From the NCBI GenBank assembly GCA_018398805.1, contig JAGFBZ010000947.1, positions 366,501-430,500 on the forward strand: a stretch of 64,000 nucleotides of DNA, read 5' to 3'. Shown here in pieces: positions 1-11,412 of this stretch; the stretch's first letter is position 1; the number at the start of each line of letters is the position of its first letter. The stretch comes from Hirundichthys speculiger. Lineage: Eukaryota > Chordata > Actinopteri > Beloniformes > Exocoetidae. The position numbers were made by a program, and so were the translations under genes. The notes under the pieces are model-generated. The model did no database searches, had not been told where the DNA came from, and was given only the letters and a program-made list of their open reading frames with translations.

Positions 1-699
1 CCCAAACATACTGGAATACCTGCGCCAGCCAACCATAAAGGTCACGAATGATCATCTCAACTTTCACCGCGGTTGTTCAGAGTCTGGGAGCGTTAACTTC
101 AAAGAGTCCTCAAACAAAACCCTCTGAGGAACCACAACCAGCCACCTTCTACGTGAAGGTCTCCGCAGGGCGTAAACCAACAATGACTCATCAACTGGTC
201 GGCTGCAGAGGCAACTGGGACGGCTGGTTCACATTATTTAAGCAAAAATAAATATTTGATCCAGATGTGGTCCATACCTGACTGACAGCAGTGACTCCGG
301 GCGAGTGAAGCTGTCTGAACCCAGATCCTCCACACATCTGGACCAGTTCTTCATCTTCCTTGGGCCGCGTCTGGGCCTCACAACACCTGGTTCATCCCAG
401 AACTAGCTCACCTGGACCACATCTGGATCACATCTGGCTCACGCAACACACCAAAACCCCAGCTTTGGCCCAGTATGTGAACTTTAGGACACATCTAGTC
501 CACACAGCACTTGTTAGCCATAACTGAGCCCAAACCTGTCCACATCGGACCCAGATGTGTTTCTGAGAAGATCGAGCTGGGAAGTTCTGGGTGAGCAATT
601 AGTCCTGATTGATTATGTCATCGTGATTGGCATCTCAGCTGATTCTGGAAGTAAATTATAAAAAAAAATGTATAACGTAAAAGAGACATCCCTGACAAC
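1..699. other. unassigned intergenic DNA
   Basis: I see no convincing exon, RNA gene or mobile element here. A 67-codon open frame at 48-251 has no recognisable motif. The stretch 330-560 has several CATCTGG/CACATCTG-type words, so it may be old decayed repeat. Confidence 0.4.
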
Positions 700-1165
700 A
701 TCTGTATTTAAGGTCAACATCTGTATGCAGGGTAGTATCAGTGGGCGGGGCCAACATCTGTATGTGGGGTAGTATCAGTGGGTGTGGTCAACATCTGTAT
801 GTGGGGGAATGTCAGTGGGCGGGACCAACATCTGTATGTGGGTGAATATCAGTGGGCGGGGTCAACATCTGTATGTGTGTATCATAAGTGGGCGGGGTCA
901 ACATCTGTATGTGGTATCATCAGTGGGCGGGGTCAACATCTGTATGTAGGGTAGTTTTGGTGGGCGGAGGGTGTTGGTGGGTGGGGGAATATCTTCATGT
1001 GGGGCCAACATCTGTGGGCGGGGCCAACATATATGGGCGGGGCCAACATCTATATGTGGTGTAGTTTTTGGTGGGCGGGGTCAACATCTGTATGAGGGGG
1101 AATATCTTTATGTGGGGCCAACTTCTGTGGGTCGGGGCCGACATATATGGGCGGGGCCTTACAGA
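700..1165 (+). repeat. minisatellite A (GGCCAACATCTGTATGTGGG motif)
   Basis: About a dozen imperfect units built on a core reading GGGGCCAACATCTGTATGTG, separated by GTAGTATCAGTGGGCGG-type spacers. Unit length is about 37 bp on the left and becomes irregular after 960. The core is the exact reverse complement of the core of the array at 1745-2495, so the two arrays form an inverted pair. Confidence 0.85.
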
Positions 1166-1744
1166 TGGGCTGGAAAATGATCCCCTGTGCCGGACTGGTG
1201 TCCAGAACTCCAGCTTTCACCCAGAGAGCCGTGACCCCGACTCTGAAGGGGAGCAGGAGGGTTTAGATGATCGAAGGATGAGGCCCCAGATGTGTCTGTC
1301 CACTATCTGACCTCAAATCAACTGAACCCCATTAACTGAACATGTGACCTTGATTACAGTTAATGAGTGATTAGTTTCCTTTAGTTTTATTTCTGTCCTC
1401 AGAGATCACTGACCAGGTTAAACCTGGATGAACAGCTGAATCTATCTGCTCATTAAAACAATGTTTTAAAAATGATGTTTTAAAAATGATGTTTTAATGA
1501 GGACATATTTTAGTGATTTAAGTGGCGGGAACCACAGATTAATTATTTATGGTCATTCATTGAATATTGCAAACAGCATAAATAATTCAGATTATTGACA
1601 AGGACACAGTTACATCAGCTAAAGGTTCTGAATGTTGGTTCAGATGATTCTGGATCACCTCTCATCTCTACATCAGCCCAACTTGGTTGTTACGGCTGGT
1701 TCAGGAAGAACCAGAACCAGTGGAGACCCAACACACTTCCTGTG
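1166..1744. other. unique spacer between two inverted minisatellites
   Basis: Single-copy sequence with no recognised gene. It would be the loop if the flanking inverted arrays paired. A short duplication of an ATGTTTTAAAAATG motif is visible around 1460-1495. Confidence 0.4.
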
Positions 1745-2495
1745 GGACCCACATACAGATGTTGGCCCCTACATGCAGATGTTTAGCCCTACATACAGAT
1801 GTTGGCCCCACATGCAGATATGGGCCCCACATACAGATGTGAGCCTCACAGATGTTGGCCCCTACATGCAGATGTTGGCCCCACATACAGATGTTGGCCC
1901 CACATACAGATGTTGGCCCCTACATACAGATGTTGACCCCTACATACAGATGTTGGCCCCTACATACAGATGTTGATCCCTACATGCACATGTTGGCCCC
2001 ACATACAGATGTTGGCCCCTACATACAGATGTTGGCCCCACATGCAGATGTTGGCCCCACATACAGATGTTGGCCCCACATACAGATGTTGGCCCCTACA
2101 TGCAGATGTTGGCCCCACATACAGATGTTGGCCCCTACATGCAGATGTTGGCCCCTACATACAGATGTTGGCCCCTACATACAGATGTTGACCCCTACAT
2201 GCACATGTTGGCCCCACATACAGATGTTGGCCCCTACATACAGATGTTGGCCCCACATGCAGATGTTGGCCCCACATACAGATGTTGGCCCCACATGCAT
2301 ATGTTGGCCCCACATACAGATGTTGGCCCTACATACAGATGTTGGCCCCTACATACAGATGTTGGCCCCACATACATATGTTGGCCCCTACATACAGATG
2401 TTGGCCCCTACATACAGATGTTGGCCCCTATATGCATATGTTGGCCCCTATATGCAGATATTGGCCCCACATACAGATGTTGGCCCCTAATGCAG
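1745..2495 (-). repeat. minisatellite B (19/20-bp unit, inverted relative to A)
   Basis: About 38 tandem units of 19 or 20 bp, CCCCACATACAGATGTTGG alternating with a form carrying one extra T (CCCCTACATA...). Variants carry TGCAGATG or CACATG. Open frames in several phases (for example 1852-2490) are by-products of the repeat. Confidence 0.92.
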
Positions 2496-2663
2496 ATGTG
2501 GTCTGGTATGGTGATCGTGGTTTCAAATCCTGAAAAAAACTGTTTCAGAAAAAAGAAAATCCCTTTTTTGTGCTGGAACCTTAAATCTTTAAAGTCGACG
2601 TCAATCATCTTCTAAATGACTCTGTATGTTTCTCTTTGATTTGTAATAAACAACAACATGTGA

Positions 2664-2755
2664 ATGATTCTGGTCTGGTTTCTGGAGCTAAACGGGTCTG
2701 GAGGTAAACGGGTCTGGTTTCTGGAGCTAAGCGGGTCTGGAGGAGGGAGGGTGGA
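2664..2755 (+). repeat. short duplicated GGTCTGGTTTCTGGAGCTAA block
   Basis: Two to three degenerate copies of a segment containing GGTCTGGTTTCTGGAGCTAA and CGGGTCTGGAGG, just upstream of the CT microsatellite. Confidence 0.6.
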
Positions 2756-2785
2756 GCTGCTGACTGCAACACCTTCAACCAGCCT

Positions 2786-2786
<1 letters not shown>

Positions 2787-2819
<33 letters not shown>
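2787..2819 (+). repeat. CT dinucleotide microsatellite
   Basis: An uninterrupted CT run of about 16 units, directly upstream of a promoter-like segment. Confidence 0.95.
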
Positions 2820-2822
<3 letters not shown>

Positions 2823-2837
2823 CTGACTGGGCGTGTC

Positions 2838-2919
2838 CTGTCACGTGACACACACACGTGACCAATAGGAGCGCAGTCACACTGGCTGGAGTTTGAAGTT
2901 CTGCTCGAACTTTTTTACG
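2838..2919 (+). promoter_or_regulatory. candidate promoter and noncoding first exon
   Basis: Two CACGTG E-boxes (2842-2847 and 2855-2860) and a CCAAT box (2862-2866) lie within 25 bp, followed by a short unique segment that ends at a consensus splice donor, GTGAGT, at 2920. This is the usual look of a vertebrate TATA-less promoter with a noncoding first exon. The next plus-strand gene is the rapunzel-like gene, which has at least one other 5' UTR exon at 11999-12071, so this may be its distal first exon. That link is inference; no transcript evidence is available. Confidence 0.35.
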
Positions 2920-3329
2920 GTGAGTCCACTTTTTGGCGACAGTTCGAGCCCGTTCACGTTACCTGTGCAGGTTTTGAGTCAGTTAGAAACGATCCTGTCG
3001 TGTCTTTAATCGATCTGGTTCCGTTTAACCGGTTAAAGACGCCAGTTTTCCAGCTGGCTGAAGCGTCAGCAGCTGGAAAACTGGACAAAGTTCCTGTCGA
3101 TGAATCTTTCTAGGTAAACCTCCAGTAGAGGGATATTTCTAGATGAAGATCCAGTTGTAGTCTGAGGGTGCGGGACTGTCGGGTTCGGCCGGAGGCTCGT
3201 GAGTTTCTGAGTTTCTGGGTTTCTGGGCGGTGGTTGCCAGATCTGCAGCCTGTTTTCCAGGAAGTGCTTGTTAAGTGTCCGCCCTCATGGGTCAGAGCTG
3301 AGAGTGAAGTGTTGGTTTGCTCCTGTCGG

Positions 3330-3429
3330 GTCCCTCAGATGTTAATGGGTCCCTCAGATGTTAATGGGTCCCTCAGATGTTAATGGGCCCCTCAGATGTT
3401 AATGGGTCCCTCAGATGTTAATGGGTCCA
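3330..3429 (+). repeat. short minisatellite, 19-bp unit x5
   Basis: Five near-identical tandem copies of TCCCTCAGATGTTAATGGG, one with GCCCC in place of GTCCC. Confidence 0.9.
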
Positions 3430-3647
3430 TCAGAGTCCATCAGAGTCCTCTCAGACGGGTTGCCATTAACGCAGCTCTGCGGTTTCCAGGACTCTGGAGG
3501 TCTTCCTGTGGTTTCTGCTCCACTGAGACGCCTCATGTTTCTGGTCTCTGTCAGTAAACTGGACTTTAGTTCACGCACGTCATCTACGTCATCACCGGCT
3601 CAGGTGGTTGCCATGGAAACGTGTTGGGTTCTAGATTATTACTGATG

Positions 3648-5144
3648 GCAAATAATAACCGATAACACACACACATATATACCTAAGATCATTACATCAA
3701 TACTATGAACAAAACCAAAAACAGTTTTGACTCTTTAAATGAACAGATATTTATTTTTTCCAATATAAACTATTGTCGAGCCTCTCAAACATTTTCTTAA
3801 AGCTATCAAACAAACTTATTTGATATCTCACATTAACTTAAATAAGGTTTATTACTGACTGATATAAAAATAAAGTCTCCTTGAACTGATGGAAAAATAA
3901 AGCACAGGTCATAATGTACTGACACAAGTTAGACTTGTCTGTGTAAATAAACTGAAAAAGTGCCGTCCATAGTAACAAAGAAATTACATTTAAAAGGATT
4001 TTAAGCTTATGGTTCCATTCAAATGAATGCCTTTAATTAAAGTAAATGAGGTTTAGTAGTTTTTTTTTTTTTTTCTCATGGAAGCTTTAGATGAGAGAGA
4101 TGAGGGGAGGGGACACTTCCTGCTGGCTAGCTTACGTTAGCTCACGTTAGCTCATGTTAGCGTGATTTAAAAACTCCATGGAAGCGATGGTTATGTTTCA
4201 GGTGGCTGATCAGGTTTGACGTATTAAAGCTTGTGCTATTTTTCTCTCCTTCGCTTGGAGCATTCGTCACAAATAACCAGCGAACTATCTTCTTCTGAAA
4301 CTTTAACGAAGTTCTACACCATCGCCGCCATGTTTGTTTGTTTTTATCAGCGCACTGAATGCTGCATTCAAGGTGTAACGTAAATTCCCACGTTCCCTTG
4401 TTTGCTCGTCGTTCTTTCAGCCTTTTCTATTTTTTCTATTTTTTTATGTGTAACATGAGGGGGAAATACTGCGAACATCAATTCAAGTCAGCAACTACTA
4501 AAATTATGACCGAGTTAACGAGTTGTTTTCTGGCATGAGGGGGTATTCTTGATTTTCCTGATTGAGTAATCGTTTTTTTGATTATGCTGACGTTACATGA
4601 ACATAACATTCACTGCCGGTCATTTAAGGCTCAGAGGGAGCGAGGCACTGCTGTGTTGACAAAAATATACAGTCATGGAAAAAATTATTAGACCACCCTT
4701 GTTTTCTTCAGTTTTTTGTTCATTTTAATGCCTGGTACAACTAAAGGTACATTTGTTTGGACAAACATAACGATAACCACAAAGATTGCTCATAAGAGTT
4801 TTATTTAAGAGCTGATATCTTACCATTTTCCATGGTTTTCTTGATTATAACCTAAATCACTTAAGTTTTTACATCAATAGCTATGGCGTTGTACTGCCAA
4901 AAACACTGCTTTTATGCATTCAGTGTTTTCTTTTCTGTCTGTTTTAGTCACATGATGACGTTTAGTGGTACCAGGTATTAAAATGAACAAGAAAGTGAAG
5001 AAAAAATGGTGGTCTAATCATTTTTTCCATGACTGTATATGTTATCGGGGCTATTCGTCGTGATATCGGACTTATCGGGATGATGTCATAATTTCCTGTT
5101 ATCAGCCTGACAGTTATTGGCCCGGTAGTAATCGTGCATCCCTA
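3648..5144 (+). mobile_element. hAT-like non-autonomous DNA element, copy 1
   Basis: The left part carries AATAATAACCGATAACACAC and the right end carries TAATCGTGCATCCCTA, terminal words typical of fish hAT-type elements (CAGGGATGCACGAT in the other orientation). About 3660-4330 is an extended reverse complement of 6950-7560, which identifies it as one copy of a dispersed element. A 366-bp Tc1-type MITE is inserted at 4670-5035. No transposase frame is visible. The left terminus is not clean and no target duplication could be fixed. Confidence 0.6.
4670..5035. mobile_element. Tc1/mariner-type MITE, copy 1 (366 bp, nested)
   Basis: Ends begin CAGTCATGGAAAAAATTATT and finish AATCATTTTTTCCATGACTG, an inverted terminal repeat of about 28 bp (one mismatched run), flanked by TA on both sides as expected for Tc1/mariner insertion. 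Almost identical to 31044-31409 with exactly the same length. No transposase. It sits inside the hAT-like element and is therefore the younger insertion. Confidence 0.88.
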
Positions 5145-6120
5145 CTAATAATAATAACAATAATAATAATAATATTCCACAAGATAAATTAGATTAAACA
5201 TGTATATGATTAAATATTCTAGAGAATAAATGATTATACTAATCTGTTCACTGTTCAGGTGTGTAGGTGAGTCTAAAATAGTTTATCACAATAATGATAA
5301 TAAAGCTGCTGTTCCTCAGACTTGGATCTGGATCCAGCTGGATTCACCTGGATCTGGATCCAGCTGATTGTGACTCTGGTTCCTCTTGGCTGAAGGACTC
5401 AGGTGTAGAAGGTGGAGCGGGTCAGGTCTGATTACCCAGGGTTCCTTCTGTCCATCATCTTCAGGCTCGGTGAGCTTGTAACGTGTCAGCAGGAAGTTCT
5501 GTGTCAGATTAATTTAGCGGGTTTTTCCCGCCGTCTCTGTCCTGGACCACCGGGACATCCCTCAGCTGTGTCAGTCTGGACACAAGTCCCCGTCCACCTG
5601 GACATTAAAGGGGGTCATCTACCTTCGTATTAGTTTACGACAGTAAATCTGGTCTCTGCTTCCTGTTCCCGCCGGTACAGAACGTACCGGACCAATCCCA
5701 ACAGGAAGGGGGCGGGCTTAAGTCTGTTGATGACTCCTTGAACCAGTTTCATTCAGTCCTGCAGATGTTGATTCACCTCCTGTTGTGGCTCCGCCCACAT
5801 GACATGCTTCCTGTCTCTGATTGGTTGGTTGTCTGCTGCTGTAACGCAGAGATGAAGTCCTGATGGCACCAGACCAGAAGGAACACGTTTTTGTAGCTTT
5901 ACTTCTAATATCTTTTATATCTAAGATGTTTAATATCCATTTTAAAGAATTTATATACTTGGAGATTTATGTAAAGAATATTTTTATGTATTTATTAACA
6001 TCTAAACATAGAAAGTAGAACCACTAATGCTGTCGAATATATGCAGAAAAAAAAAAAATCAATAATTCTTCTGAAAAGTGGAATAAATGGAAACATTAAT
6101 GAGAAAAGTGCAGAACTGTT
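5145..6120. other. unassigned intergenic DNA
   Basis: No exon recognised. 5330-5365 has a duplicated GGATCTGGATCCAGCTG motif. 5650-5730 (CCGGACCAA..CAACAGGA words) resembles 17660-17700, suggesting two decayed copies of one interspersed repeat. CGGTAC..GTACCG at 5673-5688 is a small inverted repeat. Confidence 0.4.
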
Positions 6121-6945
6121 AAGACCTGAATCTGAACCTGAACCTGAACCTCAATCTGAACCTGAACCTGAACCTGAACCTGAATCTGAGCCTGAACCTG
6201 AGCCTGAACCTGAATCTGAACCTGAACCTGAACCTGAACCTGAACCTGAACCTGAATCTGAACCTGAACCTGAACCTGAACCTGAACCTGAACCTGAACC
6301 TGAACCTGAACCTGAACCTGAACCTGAATCTGAGCCTGAACCTGAACCTGAACCTAAACCTGAACCTGAATTTGAGCCTGAACCTGAGCCTGAACCTGAA
6401 TCCTGAACCTGAACCTGAACCTGAACCTGAGCCTGAACCTGAACCTGAACCTAAACCTGAACCTGAATCTGAGCCTGAACCTGAACCTGAACCTAAACCT
6501 GAACCTGAATTTGAGCCTGAACCTGAGCCTGAACCTGAATCTGAACCTGAGCCTGAATCTGAATCTGAATCTGAATCTGAATCTGAGCCTGAGCCTGAAC
6601 CTGAGCCTGAATCTGAACCTGAGCCTGAATCTGAATCTGAATCTGAATCTGAATCTGAATCTGAGCCTGAACCTGAGCCTGAATCTGAACCTGAATCTGA
6701 GCCTGAACCTGAATCTGAGCCTGAACCTGAACCTGAGCCTGAACCTGAAGCTGAACCTGAGCCTGAACCTGAACCTGAGCCTGAATCTGAACCTGAGCCT
6801 GAATCTGAATCTGAATCTGAATCTGAATCTGAGCCTGAACCTGAGCCTGAATCTGAACCTGAATCTGAGCCTGAACCTGAATCTGAGCCTGAACCTGAAC
6901 CTGAACCTGAGCCTGAACCTGAACCTGAGCCTGAACCTGAACCTG
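6121..6945 (+). repeat. hexamer array CCTGAA/TCTGAA/CCTGAG
   Basis: About 137 hexamers with three main variants arranged in blocks, for example runs of TCTGAA at 6550-6590, 6625-6660 and 6800-6830 that look like duplicated higher-order blocks. It reads as Pro-Glu/Ser-Glu on the plus strand and Phe-Arg/Leu-Arg on the minus strand. There is no surrounding gene structure, so it is treated as noncoding. It abuts the broken end of hAT-like copy 2. Confidence 0.93.
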
Positions 6946-7586
6946 GCGGCGTGGAACTTCGTTAAAGTTTCAGAAGAAGATAGTTTGGTGGTTATTTGTG
7001 ACGAATCCTCAGAGTGAATTCTACGAGGAGGGAAGCACAAGCTTTAATACGTAAAACCTGATCAGCCACCTACAACATAACAATCACTTCCATGGAGTTT
7101 TGAAATTGCGCTAACGTGAGCTAACGGAAGCTAATGCTAACATGCTCTCCTCTCCCTCATTCCTCTCATCTAAAGCTTTCATGAGATTAAAAAATAAAAA
7201 CTACTGAACCTCATTTACTTTAATTAAAGGTATTAATTTAAATGGAACCACAAGCCATAATCCTTTAAATGTTAATATTTTTCAGTTAGTAATTCTGATG
7301 CATGTATTTCCATCAGTTCAAGGAGCCTTTATTTTTTATATCAGTCAGTAATGAACCTTATTTAACTTAATGTGAGATATCAAATAGGTTTGTTTGATAG
7401 CTTTAAGAAAATGTTTGAGAGGCTTGACAATAGTTTTTACACTGGAAAAAATAAATATCTGTTCATATAAAAAGTCCAAACTATTTTTGATTTTGTTCAC
7501 AGTATTGATGTAATGATCTTAGGTATATGTGTGTGTTATCGGTTATCGGGTATCGGTTTTAAAAAAAACAGTTATCGTGCATCCCG
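6946..7586 (-). mobile_element. hAT-like non-autonomous element, copy 2 (truncated, inverted)
   Basis: Reverse complement of much of copy 1 (3660-4330), including the TTCAGAAGAAGATAGT, CTGATCAGCCACCT and CATCTAAAGCTTTCATGAG segments. It ends at GTTATCGTGCATCCCGA, the expected terminus that copy 1 lacks on its left. Homology stops exactly at the hexamer array, so the other half is missing or was replaced by the array. Confidence 0.65.
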
Positions 7587-8234
7587 AAGAATAACTGGTT
7601 AATTTCTACAAGCGTTCAATGACAGATACTGATCAGATTAAACAATCCTGTTTTAAATAAGCTGGTTCAGGTTCAGGTTTCAGGTGGTTACAGCTCCAGA
7701 GCAGCTCGGGGCTGAACAACCTCAGCAGGAGACAGACGAGCTGACAGATCAGTTTCCATTGTCTTGTTGCCGTGGCAACTTGCTGAGTTTCACGGGAAAA
7801 CGCACCCTCGCCCAGCAAGTTTAACATCTTCCACTTAATCACGTCCCACGCCTGCCGCTCTGATATCGACTGGCGAGGAAGAGCCGCGACTGCAGAGTCA
7901 TGTGAGCTGAGAAGAACTTCTACTGGAGAGAAATTAGATTTGCTCCTGAAATATTCTGTTTTCCAGGTTTGAGGAGAACATGTCTGAACATGTCCAGGAC
8001 CCAGCCGGGCCCAGTAGAACCCAGTAGAACCCAGTAGAACCCTCTCAACTGTCTGGACTACATTAACTTTTTCCAGCTCTCCTTCCCTTCAACACAGAAG
8101 TTTTTCCCCTCAGATTAACTGAACCCAGACGTCTTTAATTTATATCATTTACCTTCCAGGCTAAAAAATAACTGCTTTATTTTCAGCAAAGTAGTCGTGT
8201 TGTTTCCCTCGTCATCCCCCAGAATCCTCTAGTG
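7587..8234. other. unassigned intergenic DNA
   Basis: No gene recognised. It contains a short triplication of CCCAGTAGAA near 8010-8042. The last 8 bases (CTCTAGTG) are the left target duplication of the adjacent MITE. Confidence 0.4.
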
Positions 8235-8557
8235 CTGTGGTCTGTACCAATTAAATAAATAGATAACAAAAAAAATCATGATAAGTCCATATTTCAGTAG
8301 GACTCAGTAGGAAACTTTTCAGACGTCTGTTTCTTACTCATTTTGCTCGCTGGGTTACATTTTTAGCGCTCAAGTGATCGAGACGTAACTGAGAGAATCC
8401 GGTCATTTTTCAAAATAAAAGATTTTTCAAGATAAAAGCTCATTCAGACTCATATAATTAATAAAATTTAAAAAGCAATTTTTTTTTCTTACGTGGCCCG
8501 GTACCAATTGATCCACGGCACGGTACCGGTCTGCGGCCTGGGGGTTGAGAACCACTG
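8235..8557. mobile_element. hAT-type MITE with 8-bp target duplication
   Basis: The right end reads GGGGGTTGAGAACCACTG, the reverse of the common fish/vertebrate hAT terminus CAGTGGTTCTCAACC. The left end starts CTGTGGTCTGTACC. The element is flanked on both sides by CTCTAGTG (8227-8234 and 8558-8565), a perfect 8-bp duplication, which is the hAT signature. It has no coding capacity (323 bp). Confidence 0.75.
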
Positions 8558-8616
8558 CTCTAGTGGAGCAACTGGGGGGCCACATCTGGCTGGCTAGGGT
8601 TAGTTCCTGCACCGAC

Positions 8617-11412
8617 CACTAGAGGCTGCAGTTCCTCTACCGACCACTAGAGGCTGCGGTTCCACTATAGGCTGCAGTTCCTCTACTGACCACAGACCAC
8701 TAGAGGCTGCAGTTCCTCTACCGACCACTAGAGGCTGCAGTTTCCTCTACCGACCACTAGAGGCTGCAGTTCCTCTACTGACCACTAGAGGCTGCGGTTC
8801 CTCTACCGACCACTAGAGGCTGCAGTTTCCTCTACCGACCACTAGAGGCTGCAGTTCCTCTACTGACCACTAGAGGCTGCAGTTCCTCTACCGACCACTA
8901 GAGGCTGCAGTTCCTCTACTGACCACTAGAGGCTGCAGTTTCCTCTACCGACCACTAGAGGCTGCAGTTCCTCTACTGACCCTACGACCACTAGAGGCTG
9001 CAGTTCCTCTACCGACCACTAGAGGCTGCAGTTCCTCTACCGACCACTAGAGGCTGCGGTTTCCTCTACCGACCACTAGAGGCTGCAGGTTCCTCTACTA
9101 CTGACCACTAGAGGCTGCAGTTCCTCTACCGACCACTAGAGGCAGTTCCTCTACCGACCACTAGAGGCTGCAGTTCCTCTACTGACCACTAGAGGCTGCA
9201 GTTCCTCTACCGACCACTAGAGGCTGCAGTTTCCTACTGACCACTAGAGGCTGCAGTTCCTCCACCGACCACTAGAGGCTGCAGTTCCTCTACCGACCAC
9301 TAGAGGCTGCAGTTCCTCTACCGACCGACCACTAGAGGCTGCAGTTCCTCTACTGACCACTAGAGGCTGCAGTTCCTCTACCGACCACTAGAGGCTGCAG
9401 TTCCTCTACTGACCACTAGAGGCTGCAGTTCCTCTACTGACCACTAGAGGCTGCAGTTCCTCTACCGACCACTAGAGGCTGCAGTTCCTCTACGACCACT
9501 AGAGGCTGCAGTTCCTCTACCACCGACCACTAGAGGCTGCAGTTTCCTCTACTGACCACTAGAGGCTGCAGTTCCTCTACCGACCACTAGAGGCTGCAGT
9601 TCCTCTACTGACCACTAGAGGCTGCAGTTCCTCTACCACCGACCACTAGAGGCTGCAGTTCCTCTACCGACCACTAGAGGCTGCAGTTCCTCTACTGACC
9701 ACTAGAGGCTGCAGTTCCTCTACCGACCACTAGAGGCTGCAGTTCCTCTACTGACCACTAGAGGCTGCAGTTCCTCTACCGACCACTAGAGGCTGCAGTT
9801 CCTCTACCGACCACTAGAGGCTGCAGTTCCTCTACCGACCACTAGAGGCTGCAGTTCCTCTACCGACCACTAGAGGCTGCAGTTCCTCTACTGACCACTA
9901 GAGGCTGCAGTTCCTCTACCGACCACTAGAGGCTGCAGTTCCTCTACCGACCACTAGAGGCTGCAGTTCCTCTACTGACCACTAGAGGCTGCAGTTCCTC
10001 TACCGACCACTAGAGGCTGCAGTTCCTCTACCGACCACTAGAGGCTGCAGTTCCTCTACTGACCACTAGAGGCTGCAGTTCCTCTACTGACCACTAGAGG
10101 CTGCAGTTCCCTCTACCGACCACTAGAGGCTGCAGTTCCTCTACCGACCACTAGAGGCTGCAGTTCCTCTACTGACCACTAGAGGCTGCAGTTCCTCTAC
10201 CGACCACTAGAGGCTGCAGTTCCTCTACCGACCACTAGAGGCTGCAGTTCCTCTACTGACCACTAGAGGCTGCAGTTCCTCTACCGACCACTAGAGGCTG
10301 CAGTTCCTCTACCGACCACTAGAGGCTGCAGTTCCTCTACCGACCACTAGAGGCTGCAGTTCCTCTACCGACCACTAGAGGCTGCAGTTCCTCTACTGAC
10401 CACTAGAGGCTGCAGTTCCTCTACCGACCACTAGAGGCTGCAGTTCCTCTACTGACCACTAGAGGCTGCAGTTCCTCTACCGACCACTAGAGGCTGCAGT
10501 TCCTCTACCAACCACTAGAGGCTGCAGTCCTCTACCGACCACTAGAGGCTGCAGTTCCTCTACCGACCACTAGAGGCTGCAGTTCCTCTACCGACCACTA
10601 GAGGCTGCAGTTCCTCTACCGACCACTAGAGACTGCTGCAGTTCCTCTACCGACCACTAGAGGCTGCAGTTCCTCTACCGACCACTAGAGGCTGCAGTTC
10701 CTCTACCGACCACTAGAGGCTGCGGTTCCTCTACCGACCACTAGAGGCTGCGGTTCCTCTACCGACCACTAGAGGCTGCGGTTCCTCTACCGACCACTAG
10801 AGGCTGCGGTTCCTCCACCGACAACTAGAGGCTGCGGTTCCTCTACCGACCACTAGAGGCTGCAGTTCCTCTACCGACCACTAGAGGCTGCAGTTCCTCT
10901 ACCGACCACTAGAGGCTGCAGTTCCTCTAACGACCACTAGAGGCTGCGGTTCCTCTACCGACCACTAGAGGCTGCAGTTCCTCTACTGACCACTAGAGGC
11001 TGCAGTTCCTCTACTGACCACTAGAGGCTGCAGTTCCTCCACCGACCACTAGAGGCTGCCTTCCGACCCTACTGACCACCAGAGGCTGCAGTTCCTCCAA
11101 AGACCACTAGAGGCTGCAGTTCCTCTACTGACCACTAGAGGCTGCAGTTCCTCTACTGACAACTAGAGGCTGCAGTTCCTCTACTGACCACTAGAGGCTG
11201 CAGTTCCTCTACCGACCACTAGAGGCTGCGGTTCCTCTACTGACCACTAGAGGCTACAGTTCCTCTACTGACCACTAGAGGCTGCAGTTCCGCTACTGGC
11301 CACTAGAGGCTGCCCTCTACTGACACTAGAGGCTGCAGTTCCTCTAGACCACTAGAGGTGCTCTAAGACCACTAGAGGCTTTTGACCACTAGAGGCTGCG
11401 GTTCCTTTATTG
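8617..11412 (+). repeat. 28-bp minisatellite, about 100 copies
   Basis: The unit starts GACCACTAGAGGCTGCAG and ends TTCCTCTACC or TTCCTCTACT. Each unit holds the perfect inverted repeat TAGAGG...CCTCTA around an 8-nt loop, plus the palindromes CTGCAG and CTAG. The middle (9540-10480) is highly homogeneous. Both edges (before 9000 and after 11040) are degenerate with indels, the pattern expected when arrays homogenise from the inside. Confidence 0.97.

Noticed and set aside
6041..7040. Pro-Glu/Ser-Glu repeat protein on plus and Phe-Arg protein on minus
   Set aside because: Hexamer array between hAT-like fragments. Several frames are open, with no exon borders or conserved flanks.
8617..11412. 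CRISPR-like look of regularly spaced palindromic repeats (also 62105-64000)
   Set aside because: There are no unique spacers; the units are directly contiguous. The context is a vertebrate genome with introns.
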